DNA of 64,000 nt from Actinomycetes bacterium (GTDB lineage: Bacteria > Actinomycetota > Acidimicrobiia > Acidimicrobiales > Palsa-688). The stretch spans positions 1-64,000 of the forward strand of contig JAKCDU010000020.1 of assembly GCA_021838445.1 (NCBI GenBank). The letters are read 5' to 3'. Below, piece by piece: positions 54,143 through 63,914 of this stretch. Below the pieces are notes generated by a model. That model worked only from the letters and a program-made list of their open reading frames with translations, was not told where the DNA came from and made no database searches. Every line of letters begins with the position of its first letter. Position 1 is the stretch's first letter. A program made the translations under genes and the position numbers.

Positions 54143-55294
54143 CTACAGGCGCTCGATTATGGTCACGTTGGCCTGGCCGCCGCCTTCGCACATGGTCTGC
54201 AGCCCGTAGCGGCCGCCGGTGCGCTCGAGCTCGCAGAGCAGCGTGGTCATGAGCCGGGCACCGGTCGCCCCGAGAGGATGACCGAGGGCGATGGCCCCGC
54301 CGTTGACGTTCACCTTGGCCGGGTCCGCCTTGGTCTCGGCCAGCCAGGCCAGGACCACCGAGGCGAAGGCTTCGTTGATCTCGACCAGGTCGATCTCGTC
54401 GATGGCCATGCCCGCCTTGTTGAGCGCGTACTCGGTGGCGGGGATGGGAGCGGTAAGCATGATCACGGGGTCGTTGGCCCGCACGCTGAGGTGATGGATG
54501 CGGGCCCGGGGCTTCAACCCGTGGGTCTGCAGGCCGCGCTCGTTGACGATCAGCACGGCCGCCGACGCGTCGGAGATCTGACTGGACACGGCGGCGGTCA
54601 GGCGGCCGCCCTCGGCGAGGGGGGCCAGCTTGGCCATCTTCTCGAGGGAAGTGTCCCGACGCGGCCCTTCGTCGACGGCCACACCGGCGAGGGGTACCAC
54701 CTGGGTCTCGAAGCGTCCCTCGTCGATGGCCGTCACGGCCCGGCGGTGCGATTCGAGGGCGAAGCGCTCCATGTCCTCGCGCGAGAGGTTCCAGCGCTCG
54801 GCGATCATCTCGGCGCCCCGGAACTGTGAGATCTCCTGGGAGCCGTAGCGCTTCTGCCAGCCCACCGAACCGCTGAAGGGATCGTCGAAGCCGAACTGCT
54901 GACCCACGACCATGGCCGAGCTGATGGGGATGCGGCTCATGTTCTGTACCCCGCCGGCCACCACCACGTCGGAGGTCCCCGACATGACCGCCTGGGCGGC
55001 GAAATGGATGGCCTGCTGCGAGGACCCGCACTGGCGGTCGATGGTCGTCCCCGGCACCTCCTCAGGCAGACCGGCGGCCAGCCAGCAGGTGCGGGCGATG
55101 TCCCCGGCCTGGGGGCCGATGGTGTCGAGACAGCCGAACACCACGTCTTCCACCGCCGCCGGGTCGATGCCAGTCCGGTCCATCAGGGCGCTCAGAGAAG
55201 CGGCACCGAGGTCGGCGGGGTGCACATCGGCCAGGCCGCCGCCCCGTCGGCCCACCGGGGTCCTCACCGCGTCCACGATGTAAGCCTCAGGCAT
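54143..55294 (-). CDS. fadA6: Thiolase FadA6
   Basis: 383 aa thiolase. Active-site Cys in [18 protein letters not shown] near residue 88, His in [16 protein letters not shown] and the second Cys in [18 protein letters not shown]. Many blocks recall FadA6 of Mycobacterium ([28 protein letters not shown]). FadA6 performs thiolysis of MOODA-CoA, a late step after IpdAB. Last gene of the right-hand leftward transcript. Confidence 0.9.
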   Translation of the reverse strand: MPEAYIVDAVRTPVGRRGGGLADVHPADLGAASLSALMDRTGIDPAAVEDVVFGCLDTIGPQAGDIARTCWLAAGLPEEVPGTTIDRQCGSSQQAIHFAAQAVMSGTSDVVVAGGVQNMSRIPISSAMVVGQQFGFDDPFSGSVGWQKRYGSQEISQFRGAEMIAERWNLSREDMERFALESHRRAVTAIDEGRFETQVVPLAGVAVDEGPRRDTSLEKMAKLAPLAEGGRLTAAVSSQISDASAAVLIVNERGLQTHGLKPRARIHHLSVRANDPVIMLTAPIPATEYALNKAGMAIDEIDLVEINEAFASVVLAWLAETKADPAKVNVNGGAIALGHPLGATGARLMTTLLCELERTGGRYGLQTMCEGGGQANVTIIERL

Positions 55295-55336
55295 ACGTTC
55301 CCTTCCCTCCTGTAGTGGCCGCCCGATCCTACCGGT

Positions 55337-56347
55337 TCAGCCGTGCAGCCCCATGTCCACGCCCACCCGCCGGCGATGCCAGCGGGCCGAACCGAATGCC
55401 GGGCTGAGACACCAAACCCGCTTCAGCCACAGGTGCAGGTGGTAGTCGTCGGTGTAGCCCATGGCGCCGTGGCACTGCAAGGCGGTGCGGGCCGCTCTTT
55501 CGGCGGCGTCGGAGGCCAGAGCCTTGGCCAGCGACACCGACCGCGCGACCTCGCCGATATTGCCGACATCGCCGCCCCGCTGGTCCATCTCCCACGCCGC
55601 CGCCCACACCGCGGGGGCGGCGAACTCCACGTGCATGGCGGCGTCGGCCAACTGGTGCTTCACCGCCTGGAAGCTGCCTACGGGCACCCCGAACTGGTGG
55701 CGATCCTTCACGTAGTCCACGGTGGTGGACACCAGCGCCCGCCCCAGCCCGACCAGGACGGCGGCCGCGGCCAGAGCCCCGAATTCGAGTGGCGACCCCA
55801 CCACCAGACCCTCGCCCAGGGCCTCCACCTCAGCCAGGTCCCGCGTCGCGTCGACCGAGGCCACCGGGCGCAGGACGACGTCGTCGCGCCCGTAGAGACG
55901 GTCCCCCAGTACGAACCAGTCGGCCCGGCTGGCCGCCGGGGCCCGGGGTCGCTCCCCGCTGTCCGCCTCACCGATACCCGAGGCCACGGTCACAACCGCC
56001 CGCCCCGCCACCAGCGACCCGAGGACACCCGCCGGATCCCCGGCCGAGACGAGCAGGGGCACCCCGATGGCGGCGGTCTCGGCCAGGGGAAGCGGCAGGG
56101 CGACCCGCCCCGCCTCTGACAGCACAAGTGTCATGGTGACCCAGCCCAGGTCCGAACCACCGGCGGATTCGGGGGCGAGGAGCCCCTGCACCCCCATGTC
56201 GGCCAGGTCCGGCCACACCGCCCACGCCGCCGGTCCGGCGGGGTCCGACCAGGCCTGCTGCAGGACCGTCAGCCCAGCCCGCTTGTCGAGCAGGGCCCCT
56301 ACCGCCTCCTTGACAGCGATCTGGTCCTCGTCGAAGCCGAAGAACAT
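55337..56347 (-). CDS. Acyl-CoA dehydrogenase (FadE)
   Basis: 336 aa. Short ACAD: GVQGLLAPESAGGSDLGWV near residue 52, DRHQFGVPVGSFQAVKHQLAD near 215, and LQCHGAMGYTDDYHLHLWLKR near 290. It lacks the long FAD tail of full-length partners, and together with the next gene resembles a two-subunit steroid-type dehydrogenase. The specific FadE (31, 32 or 33) cannot be assigned. 6 bases from the neighbouring fadE stop. Confidence 0.84.
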   Translation of the reverse strand: MFFGFDEDQIAVKEAVGALLDKRAGLTVLQQAWSDPAGPAAWAVWPDLADMGVQGLLAPESAGGSDLGWVTMTLVLSEAGRVALPLPLAETAAIGVPLLVSAGDPAGVLGSLVAGRAVVTVASGIGEADSGERPRAPAASRADWFVLGDRLYGRDDVVLRPVASVDATRDLAEVEALGEGLVVGSPLEFGALAAAAVLVGLGRALVSTTVDYVKDRHQFGVPVGSFQAVKHQLADAAMHVEFAAPAVWAAAWEMDQRGGDVGNIGEVARSVSLAKALASDAAERAARTALQCHGAMGYTDDYHLHLWLKRVWCLSPAFGSARWHRRRVGVDMGLHG

Positions 56348-56353
56348 GACGGC

Positions 56354-57496
56354 TCAGCTCCTCGGCAGGCCGAGCAGTCGCTCGGCGGCAATGTTGCGCT
56401 GGATCTCGTTGGTGCCGGCGTATATCGGGCCCGACAGCGAGAACTCGAAGCCCCGCATCCACGCGTCGTCGAGCTCGGCGGCGTCCCCTCGCAGAGCGAG
56501 GGCGGTCTCGTGCAGGTGGATGTCCAGCTCCGACCACCAGATCTTGTTGAGGCTCGACTCGGCACCGGGGCGGGCTCCGCCGGCCAGCGCGGTGACCGCC
56601 TGGAGGGTGAAGAGGCGGTAGGCCTCGGCCTCCATCCACCCGCGCACCACCTGGTCGGCGAGGAGCGGGTCGGGATGGCCGCCCGGGTCGGCCGAGCGTC
56701 GGGCCAGGTCGACCAGCCTCGTGACCACCGCCGAGAACCGCCCCGGCGAGCGCAGCGTGAGACCGCGCTCGGAGCCGGTGGTCGCCATCGCCACCGACCA
56801 GCCCTGACCGACCCCGCCGAGCACGGCCTCCTCGGCGACGACCACACCGTCGAAGAACACCTCGGCGAACCCTTCGTCGCCGTCAAGACGGCCGAAGCCG
56901 CGTACCGTCACGCCCGGGGCGTCGAGCGGGACCAGGAAGTAGGTCAAGCCCCGATGACGGGTCGAGTCGGGATCGGTCCGGAACAAGCCGAACAGGTGGG
57001 TGCAGAACGCCCCTCTGGTGGTCCAGATCTTCTGGCCGGTCAGGGCCCAGCCCCCGTCCACCGGCTCGGCCCGGCTGGTGATTCCGGCCAGGTCGCTCCC
57101 GGCGCCGGGCTCCGACCAGCCCTGGCACCAGAGGTCCTCGGCGGCCGCCATCCGGGGGAGTATGCGCTGCTGCTGCTCGGGGGTACCGAACTCGAACACG
57201 GTCGGCGCCAGCAGGAATATCCCGTTCTGGGTCACCCGCTGCGGGGCCCCGGCCCGGTAGTACTCCTCCTCGAAGATGAGCCACTGCCACAGGCTGGCTC
57301 CCCGACCCCCGTACTCCTCGGGCCAGGAGACCACCGACCAGCGGTTCTCGAACAGGTGCCGCTCCCACTCCAGGTGGCGGGCGAAGCCCTCGCTGGTATC
57401 ACCCGAGGGCAGGGCCGGTCGGGGCACGTTGGCCTCCAGCCAGGAGCGGGCCCCGGCGCGGAAATCCTCGTCGGCCCGAGACCAGGTCAGGTCCAC
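56354..57496 (-). CDS. Acyl-CoA dehydrogenase, FadE30-like
   Basis: 380 aa from GTG 57496. ACAD motifs: VVSWPEEYGGRGASLWQ, QGWSEPGAGSDLAG, GQKIWTTRGAFC, and the tail IYAGTNEIQRNIAAERLLGLPR. The N-terminus recalls FadE30, which desaturates HIP-CoA. With the upstream ipdF and fadD3 genes this order mirrors the KstR2 regulon. Starts 4 bases after the SDR stop. Confidence 0.84.
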   Translation of the reverse strand: MDLTWSRADEDFRAGARSWLEANVPRPALPSGDTSEGFARHLEWERHLFENRWSVVSWPEEYGGRGASLWQWLIFEEEYYRAGAPQRVTQNGIFLLAPTVFEFGTPEQQQRILPRMAAAEDLWCQGWSEPGAGSDLAGITSRAEPVDGGWALTGQKIWTTRGAFCTHLFGLFRTDPDSTRHRGLTYFLVPLDAPGVTVRGFGRLDGDEGFAEVFFDGVVVAEEAVLGGVGQGWSVAMATTGSERGLTLRSPGRFSAVVTRLVDLARRSADPGGHPDPLLADQVVRGWMEAEAYRLFTLQAVTALAGGARPGAESSLNKIWWSELDIHLHETALALRGDAAELDDAWMRGFEFSLSGPIYAGTNEIQRNIAAERLLGLPRS

Positions 57497-57500
57497 AGCT

Positions 57501-58259
57501 CTACTCCTCCACTCCGCCGACCGGCCCCATGGCCAGCATCCAGGCCGGGATCTCGCCTCCGCCATCGACGACGATCTCGGCCCCGGTGAGGTAGGCCATG
57601 GAAGCAGTGCACACGTTGACGCACACCGCGGCCACGTCGGCGCCGGTCGCGAAGCGGCCCGCCGGTATGGTGGCCTCGACCGCCGCCACGTTGGGCCCGT
57701 AGGTCTCGGCGACCAGTTCGGTCCTCAACAGCCCCGGGGTGACCTGCACGACGCGCACCTTGGGCGCCCACTCGATGGCCAGCCCCCGGGTCAGGCCGGT
57801 CAGCCCGTTCTTGGCCGCCGCGTAGGGCACCGAGTGGGGGGCCGGGCGCTGGGCTGCGACACTCCCGATGTTGACGATCACTCCCCCACCGTCCTGGGCC
57901 TGCATGATCCGGTTCACCTGCTGGGCCACGTAGAAGGGGGCTACCAGGTTGAGGGCGACGACCCGCTCGAACAGGCGCGGGCTCATGGCGTCGGCCAGCG
58001 CGTAGGGGGTCCCGCCGGCGTTGTTGACCAGCACGTCGATCCGCCCCATCCGGGTGTGGACCTCGGCCACCATGGCGGCGACCTGGTCGGCCTCGCGCAC
58101 GTCGCAGAGCACGAACTCGCCTTCGAAGGGTGACTCGGGCTGGTGACGCCCGCAGGCCGCCACCCGATACCCGGCCTCGGCGAAAGCCCCCACCAGGGCG
58201 CGTCCGAGGCCTCTGGCACCACCCGTGACCAAAGCTACGGGTCCGGGGGCGGCGTTCAC
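57501..58259 (-). CDS. Short-chain dehydrogenase/reductase
   Basis: 252 aa classical SDR with TGGARGLGRAL, NNAG, Ser in GSVAAQRP and YAAAK. Cofactor preference is not clear. It may correspond to one of the SDRs at Rv3548c-Rv3549c. GTG start in a GTGA overlap with the MaoC-like gene. Confidence 0.85.
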   Translation of the reverse strand: MNAAPGPVALVTGGARGLGRALVGAFAEAGYRVAACGRHQPESPFEGEFVLCDVREADQVAAMVAEVHTRMGRIDVLVNNAGGTPYALADAMSPRLFERVVALNLVAPFYVAQQVNRIMQAQDGGGVIVNIGSVAAQRPAPHSVPYAAAKNGLTGLTRGLAIEWAPKVRVVQVTPGLLRTELVAETYGPNVAAVEATIPAGRFATGADVAAVCVNVCTASMAYLTGAEIVVDGGGEIPAWMLAMGPVGGVEE

Positions 58260-58654
58260 GGCAGCCACCGCGACACCGACTGGACCACGCAGGCCGGCTC
58301 GGCCCCCTCCACCTCGACGCGGATCTCCACGACTGTCTGGACGCCGCCGGCCACAGCCGCCGACGACTGCAGCGACGCCTTGACCCGGATGCGGTCCCCG
58401 GGGGAGAGAGGGGGTCCGAACCGGGCCCCCTCGGTCCCGTAGTTGACCCCGCTCGACGCGCCCGGCACCGCCAGCAGCGAGGGCAGGAAGCGGTTGGTGA
58501 GCGACAGGGCCAGGTACGGCGAAACCGGGCCGCCCGTCGCCGCCTCGAAGCGGTCGATCTCCTCGCTCGTGACCTCGGACCAGTCGGTGCATCCGAGGTC
58601 GAGGGGCGCCGCTCCGAGAAGCCGGTCGAGGTCGTCGAAGATCACCGGGTTCAC
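58256..58654 (-). CDS. MaoC-like (hotdog fold) dehydratase
   Basis: 132 aa. The pattern TDWSEVTSEEIDRFEAATG, TNRFLPSLLAVPGASSGVNYG and LSPGDRIRVKASLQ fits a single hotdog enoyl-CoA hydratase. The first two overlap with short-chain hydratases of steroid side-chain genes (ChsH1/ChsH2 class). GTG start and GTGA overlaps on both sides. Confidence 0.78.
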   Translation of the reverse strand: MNPVIFDDLDRLLGAAPLDLGCTDWSEVTSEEIDRFEAATGGPVSPYLALSLTNRFLPSLLAVPGASSGVNYGTEGARFGPPLSPGDRIRVKASLQSSAAVAGGVQTVVEIRVEVEGAEPACVVQSVSRWLP

Positions 58655-59457
58655 GGGTGCTGGCTGCTGACGCTCACGACCTCGCCGGTGACATAGCTGC
58701 TGTATTGGCTGGCCAGGAACACGATCACGTTGGCCACCTCCCACGGCTCGGCGGCCCGCCCGAAGGCCTCCCGTCCGGTCAGCTCCTCGAGTAGTTCTTC
58801 GGTGGTGACCTTGGCCAGGAACGGGTGCATGGCCAGGCTGGGGGCCACGGCGTTCACCCTGACCCCGTAGGCGGCGGCCTCGACGGCGGCGCAGCGGGTC
58901 AGGGCCATGACGCCCGCTTTGGCCGCGGCGTAGTGGGCCTGCCCGGCCTGGGCCCGCCATCCGAGCACCGACGCGTTGTTCACGATCACCCCCGAACCCT
59001 GGTCGCGCATCAGGCGCAGAGCCGCCCGGGTGACGCGGAAGGTTCCGTTCAAGGTGATGTCCATGACCCGCCCCCACTGCTCGTCGGTCATGTCCACCAG
59101 TTCGGCGGTTCCACCGAGGCCAGCGTTGTTGACCAGCACATCGAGCCGACCGAACTCGGACCGGGCGGCGTCGATCAGCCCCTGCACGTCGGCCTCGACG
59201 GTCACATCGCAGCGGAACGTCACGGGCGGCCCGGACGCCCCGGGGAGCGCCGCGAGCGCTTCTGCAGCCTCGCCGAGGCGCCTCTCGTGGACGTCGCTCA
59301 TGAGGACCCGGGCCCCTTCCTCGACGCAGCGGCGCGCCGTGGCGAAGCCGATACCGGTGCCCGCCGCGGCGGTGACCACCACCGTACGGTCACGCAGCAG
59401 GCCGTGGCCGGGGGGGTAGTCCGGCACGGCCGACAGGCCGCCCGCGGCGCCGGTCAC
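58651..59457 (-). CDS. ipdF: Hydroxyacyl-CoA dehydrogenase IpdF
   Basis: 268 aa SDR. VTAAAGTGIGFATARRCVEEGA near residue 25, NNAGLGG, catalytic NNASVLGWRAQ and HYAAAKAGVMALTRCAAVEAA, and the C-terminal GEVVSVSSQHP all recall Rv3559c (IpdF). It oxidises the ring-D hydroxyl formed after FadE30. GTG 59457 overlaps the next SDR stop. Confidence 0.88.
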   Translation of the reverse strand: MTGAAGGLSAVPDYPPGHGLLRDRTVVVTAAAGTGIGFATARRCVEEGARVLMSDVHERRLGEAAEALAALPGASGPPVTFRCDVTVEADVQGLIDAARSEFGRLDVLVNNAGLGGTAELVDMTDEQWGRVMDITLNGTFRVTRAALRLMRDQGSGVIVNNASVLGWRAQAGQAHYAAAKAGVMALTRCAAVEAAAYGVRVNAVAPSLAMHPFLAKVTTEELLEELTGREAFGRAAEPWEVANVIVFLASQYSSYVTGEVVSVSSQHP

Positions 59458-60362
59458 CCGCCGGCTCCGTATACCGGGGCGGGGGCGGGGGCGGCGGCCA
59501 GCAGGTCCCGCACCGCCGGACCGATCTCGGCGGGGTCCCACCGGGCCCCTTTGTCCACCGTCGGGCCGTGCTGCCACCCGTCGGCCACCCCGATCTTGCC
59601 GCCTTCGACCTCGAACACCCGCCCGGTGATCCCCGCCGATTCGGGGGATCCGAGCCAAACGACCAGCGGCGACACGTTGTCAGGGTGCATGGCGTCGAAC
59701 CCGCCCGCCTCCGGGGATTTCATGGTGGCCGAGAACACCTCCTCGGTCATACGGGTGCGCGCCGCGGGTGCGATGGCGTTGGCCGTGACCCCGTAGCGCC
59801 CCAACTCGGCGGCCTGGACCAGGGTCATGGAGAGGATCCCCCCCTTGGCCGCCGAATACGCCGCCTGACCGACGCTGCCGAGCAGGCCGGCGCCCGACGA
59901 GGTGTTGATGATCCGGGCCTCGTTGGTCTCGCCGGCCTTGGAACGGTCCCTCCAGTAGGTGGCCGCCCACCGGGCCACGCAGAAGTGCCCCTTCAGGTGG
60001 ACCCGCACCACGGCGTCCCACTCGTCCTCGGTGGCGTTGGCGAACATCCGGTCGCGCACGAACCCAGCGTTGTTGACCACCACGTCGAGGCCCCCGAAGT
60101 GCTCGACCGCCGTCTGGACGATCTGGCGCGAGCCCTCCCAGTCGGCCACGTCGTGGCCGTCGATGACCACCTGCCCGCCGAGAGCTCTGATCTCCTCGGC
60201 CACCTCCTCGGCCGGACCGGAGGAGCTTCCCTTCCCATCCAGCGTGGCGCCGAGGTCGTTCACCACGACCGACGCCCCCTGGCGGGCGAACTCCACGGCG
60301 TGGGACCGACCCAGACCCCGGCCGGCCCCGGTCACGACCACCACGCGGCCCTCGCAGATCAC
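59454..60362 (-). CDS. Short-chain dehydrogenase, 17-beta-HSD4-like
   Basis: 302 aa. VVVTGAGRGLGRSHAVEFARQGA near residue 8, NNAGFVRDRMFAN, SSGAGLLGSVGQAAYSAAKGG and NAIAPAARTRMTE. Long VVNDLG insert and C-terminal extension recall Rv3548c and the SDR part of multifunctional beta-oxidation enzymes. GTG start in a GTGA overlap with fadD3. Confidence 0.84.
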   Translation of the reverse strand: MICEGRVVVVTGAGRGLGRSHAVEFARQGASVVVNDLGATLDGKGSSSGPAEEVAEEIRALGGQVVIDGHDVADWEGSRQIVQTAVEHFGGLDVVVNNAGFVRDRMFANATEDEWDAVVRVHLKGHFCVARWAATYWRDRSKAGETNEARIINTSSGAGLLGSVGQAAYSAAKGGILSMTLVQAAELGRYGVTANAIAPAARTRMTEEVFSATMKSPEAGGFDAMHPDNVSPLVVWLGSPESAGITGRVFEVEGGKIGVADGWQHGPTVDKGARWDPAEIGPAVRDLLAAAPAPAPVYGAGG

Positions 60363-61930
60363 GAGTTGGCTCTCCTCTCCTCGACCACCGCGCGCGCCCG
60401 TTCGCGCAACACGTGCTTCATCACCTTGCCCCCGGCATTGACCGGGAGCGCCTCCACGACTTCGACGAGGCGGGGAACTTTGTAGTTGGCCATGCGCTCC
60501 CGAGCGAATTCGATCACGTCTGGCGCCTCGATGCTCTCCCCCGCCCGGGCCACGACGTAGGCCATACCGACCTCGCCGAGGCGTTCGTCGGGGACGCCCA
60601 CGACCGCCACCTGGGCCACGCCCGGGGCCTCCATGAGCGCCGCCTCGATCTCCGCCGGGTAGGCGTTGAAACCCCCGACGATGAACATGTCCTTGATCCG
60701 GTCCGTGATACGTAGGCCCCCGTGCTCGTCGAGCACGCCCACGTCACCGGTGTGGAGCCAACCGTCGGTGTCCATGGCCTCGGCGGTGGCGCCGGGGTCC
60801 TCGAAGTAGCCGTCCATCACCGCGTAGCCGCGTACGACGACCTCTCCCGGCTCCCCCACCGGCGTCGGGCGACCGTCGGGGCCCACCGTCGCCACCTCCA
60901 GGCCCGGGATGGCCCGGCCCGACGTGGACGACACCACCTCGGGGGGGTCTCCCACCCGGCACATCGTGACCAGCCCGATGGTCTCGGTGAGGCCGTAGGC
61001 GGTCAGCACCACATCGAACCCCAACTCCTCGTCCATGCGTCGCAGCAGCTCCACCGGAACGGCGGCCGCCCCGGTGACGGCGAGGCGGAGGGTCCGCAGC
61101 GACCGGCGCGCCTCCTCGGGCAGTTGGAGAAGGGAATGGTAGATGGTCGGGGGCCCGGGGAACACGGTGATGCCCTCGGTGGCGATGAGCTCGGCGGCCG
61201 CCGGCGGGTCGAAGACCGGCACCGGGTAGAGGGTGGCCCCCGCGGTGAGGCCGGCCACGACGCCGGCTTTGGAGCCGAAGGTGTGGAACAGCGGGTTGAC
61301 CAGCAGGTAGCGGTCCCCATGGACGATTCCCAGGTTCTCGGCGTAGTAGCGGAACGACCGGATGGAATCGCCGTGGCGGGACATGACCCCCTTGGGGTGG
61401 CCGGTCGTGCCCGACGTGAACATCAGGTCGAGAGCGTCGTCGGGATCGACCGAGTCGGCCCGCGCCTCGGCTCGCTCGGGGTCGTCGGCTCGTCGCTCGA
61501 AGGCGTCGAGGCCGCCGTCGAACGTGACCACCTCGTGCAGGTCGGGGGTCTCCTCCCTCCGGATCAGCTCGGGGAAGCGCCGTCCCAGGAACTCGCTGAC
61601 GGTGAAGAGCATTCCAGCTCGGCTGCGACGCAGGACGTACTCCGCCTCGGGACCCTGGAAACGGGTGTTGAGCGGCACCAGCACCCCTCCGCAGTAGGCG
61701 ATGGCCAGCTGGGTGACGATCCACTCGGCCGAGTTGGGGGCCCAGACGGCCACCGTGTCGCCCGGTTCCACCCCGGAGGCCATGAGCGCCGCCGCCGCTC
61801 TCCTGACCCTCTCCAGCAGGTCGGCGTAGGTGATCCGCCGCCCGGCGTCGACCACCGCCTCGGTCGAGGGATGAGCGCCTGCGGTGGCCCGCAGCAGTCC
61901 CGGTATGGTTGGCGTTTCGGGGCCGCTCAC
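60359..61930 (-). CDS. fadD3: HIP-CoA ligase FadD3
   Basis: 523 aa ANL synthetase. P-loop LMFTSGTTGHPKGVMSRH near residue 170, NPLFHTFGSKAGVVAGL, PGPPTIYHSLLQLP, VTGAAAVPVELL, TAYGLTETIG, and NAGGKVMKH at the end. These closely recall FadD3, which adds CoA to HIP to open C/D-ring catabolism. Start GTG 61930. A tandem repeat lies between it and hsaF. Confidence 0.9.
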   Translation of the reverse strand: MSGPETPTIPGLLRATAGAHPSTEAVVDAGRRITYADLLERVRRAAAALMASGVEPGDTVAVWAPNSAEWIVTQLAIAYCGGVLVPLNTRFQGPEAEYVLRRSRAGMLFTVSEFLGRRFPELIRREETPDLHEVVTFDGGLDAFERRADDPERAEARADSVDPDDALDLMFTSGTTGHPKGVMSRHGDSIRSFRYYAENLGIVHGDRYLLVNPLFHTFGSKAGVVAGLTAGATLYPVPVFDPPAAAELIATEGITVFPGPPTIYHSLLQLPEEARRSLRTLRLAVTGAAAVPVELLRRMDEELGFDVVLTAYGLTETIGLVTMCRVGDPPEVVSSTSGRAIPGLEVATVGPDGRPTPVGEPGEVVVRGYAVMDGYFEDPGATAEAMDTDGWLHTGDVGVLDEHGGLRITDRIKDMFIVGGFNAYPAEIEAALMEAPGVAQVAVVGVPDERLGEVGMAYVVARAGESIEAPDVIEFARERMANYKVPRLVEVVEALPVNAGGKVMKHVLRERARAVVEERRANS

Positions 61931-61953
61931 GACGGGGCCAGCACCACCGGGGG

Positions 61954-61991
61954 GGTCATACCGCGGCCGGGGCGGTCATACCGCGGCCGGG
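61954..61991. repeat. Tandem 18-bp repeat at the hsaF stop
   Basis: An 18-bp unit containing GTCATACCGCGG is present at 61954-61971 and again at 61974-61991. The second copy covers the end of hsaF; the first is a copy of it 20 bases downstream. Probably slippage; no function is evident. Confidence 0.6.
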
Positions 61992-63007
61992 ACCTTGGCC
62001 AACTCGGCGGCTATCTGGATGATCTGGTCCTCCTGGCCGCCCACCAGCCGCTGACGGCCACACTCGAGGAGGATCTCGGCCCCCGACACGCCGTAGCGCT
62101 CGGCGGCGCGGTAGGCGTGCTTCAAGAAGCTGGAGTACACCCCGGCGTAGCCCATGATCAGGGCGAGGCGGTCCAGCACGCACTCGTCGTCCATGACCGG
62201 GCGAACCACGTCCTCGGCGGCGTCGATGATCTGCAGCACGTCGATACCAGTACGCACCCCGAGCCGTTCCAGCACCGCGGCCAGAGCCTCGACGCTGGTG
62301 TTGCCGGCCCCGGCACCGAAACGGCGGGTGGAGCCGTCGACCTGGACGGCTCCGGCCCGGATGGCCAGCACCGTGTTGGCCACCGACAGAGAAAGGTTCT
62401 CGTGGGCGTGGAAGCCCACCTGGGCGTCGGAGCCGACCTCGCCGACGACGGCGCTGACCCGGTCGGAAGCGTCTTCGAGGACCATGGCCCCGGCCGAGTC
62501 CACCACGTAGACGCACTGGCATCCGGCGTCGGCCATGATCCGGGCCTGGCGGGCCAGGATCTCGGGCGTCGCGGTGTGGGCCATCATCAAGAAGCCCACC
62601 GTCTCCAGGCCTATCTCGCGGGCCAGGGCGAAGTGCTGCTCCGACACGTCGGCCTCGGTGCAGTGGGTGGCGATGCGGATGACCTGCACGCCCAGCTCGG
62701 CCACCGCGACGATGTCATCCTTGGTGCCCAGACCGGGGAGCATGAGCGCGGCGATGCGGGCTTGACGGGCGGTCTCCACCGCCGCCTTCATCAGCGTCCG
62801 TTCGGGGGTCCGCGAGAAGCCGTAGTTGAACGAGCTGCCCCCCAGGCCGTCACCGTGGGCGACCTCGATGACGGGGACACCGGCCTGGTCGAGGGCGGCG
62901 ACGACGGAGCGGACCTCGGCCTCGGTGAACTGGTGCCGCTTGGCGTGGGAACCGTCACGCAGCGAGGTGTCGGTGACCCTCACGTCGAGGGTCTCGGAGT
63001 AGGCCAT
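61976..63007 (-). CDS. hsaF: 4-hydroxy-2-oxovalerate aldolase HsaF
   Basis: 343 aa. DmpG-type aldolase: [16 protein letters not shown] at the N-terminus (metal/active-site Arg and Asp), [10 protein letters not shown] region read as [26 protein letters not shown] and the C-terminal helical domain. Splits the 4-hydroxy-2-oxoacid from ring A/B degradation into pyruvate and an aldehyde (propanal in the steroid pathway). ATG 63007, 1 base after the hsaG stop. Confidence 0.92.
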   Translation of the reverse strand: MAYSETLDVRVTDTSLRDGSHAKRHQFTEAEVRSVVAALDQAGVPVIEVAHGDGLGGSSFNYGFSRTPERTLMKAAVETARQARIAALMLPGLGTKDDIVAVAELGVQVIRIATHCTEADVSEQHFALAREIGLETVGFLMMAHTATPEILARQARIMADAGCQCVYVVDSAGAMVLEDASDRVSAVVGEVGSDAQVGFHAHENLSLSVANTVLAIRAGAVQVDGSTRRFGAGAGNTSVEALAAVLERLGVRTGIDVLQIIDAAEDVVRPVMDDECVLDRLALIMGYAGVYSSFLKHAYRAAERYGVSGAEILLECGRQRLVGGQEDQIIQIAAELAKVPAAV

Positions 63008-63008
63008 G

Positions 63009-63914
63009 TCATTCGTCTCCCGGATTGAGGTGGAGGGCCAGCTCGTCACCGACCTTGGCCGCAGCTGCAGTCATGATGTCCAAGTTCCCAGCGTAGGGCG
63101 GGAGAAAGTCCCCGGCTCCTTCCACCTCGATGAAGATCGCGACCCGATCCACGGCGCCGCCGGCGCCGTCGGACACCTCGTCGAACTGCGGGTCGGTGCG
63201 TAGCCGGTAGCCGGGAACGTAGGTCTGGACGGTCTCGACCATCTGCCGGATGGACCCGTCGATCTTCTCCCGGTCGGCGCCGGGCGGCAGCGAGCAGAAG
63301 ATCGTGTCGCGCATGATCATGGGGGGTTCGGCCGGGTTGAGGATGATGATGGCCTTGCCCTGCTTGGCCCCACCGATCACCTCCACCGCCCGCGACGTGG
63401 TCCGGGTGAACTCGTCGATGTTCTGGCGGGTGCCGGGCCCCGCCGACTCGGACGAGACGGTGGCGACGATCTCGGCGTAGTCCACGTCGACGACGCGCGA
63501 CACCGCGTGCACCATCGGTATCGTCGCCTGGCCCCCGCAGGTCACCATGTTGATGTTCGGCTCCTGGAGGTGCTCGGCCAGGTTGACCGGCGGGATCACG
63601 AACGGGCCGATGGCCGCCGGGGTCAGGTCGATGGCCTTCATCCCGGCGTCGTAGTAGCGCGGGTAGTTCGCCCGGTGGATGTAGGCCGACGTGGCCTCGA
63701 AGACGATGTCGGGCGGCTCGGTCCTCGACATCAGCCAGTCCACGCCTTCGTGGGAGGCTTCGAGGCCTTTGTGGCGGGCCAGGGCCAGGCCCTTGGACTG
63801 GGGGTCGACCCCGACCACGTAGCGCAGCTCGATCCTGTCGGATCGCAGCAGCTTGTACATCAGGTCGGTACCGATGTTCCCGGAACCGACGATGGCGGCG
63901 GTGACCTTGCCCAT
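63009..63914 (-). CDS. hsaG: Acylating aldehyde dehydrogenase HsaG
   Basis: 301 aa. DmpF-type dehydrogenase with [28 protein letters not shown], the catalytic Cys in [16 protein letters not shown] and [23 protein letters not shown]. Converts the HsaF aldehyde to acyl-CoA within the HsaF-HsaG channelling complex. ATG 63914. HsaE would be expected upstream, beyond the window edge. Confidence 0.93.
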   Translation of the reverse strand: MGKVTAAIVGSGNIGTDLMYKLLRSDRIELRYVVGVDPQSKGLALARHKGLEASHEGVDWLMSRTEPPDIVFEATSAYIHRANYPRYYDAGMKAIDLTPAAIGPFVIPPVNLAEHLQEPNINMVTCGGQATIPMVHAVSRVVDVDYAEIVATVSSESAGPGTRQNIDEFTRTTSRAVEVIGGAKQGKAIIILNPAEPPMIMRDTIFCSLPPGADREKIDGSIRQMVETVQTYVPGYRLRTDPQFDEVSDGAGGAVDRVAIFIEVEGAGDFLPPYAGNLDIMTAAAAKVGDELALHLNPGDE

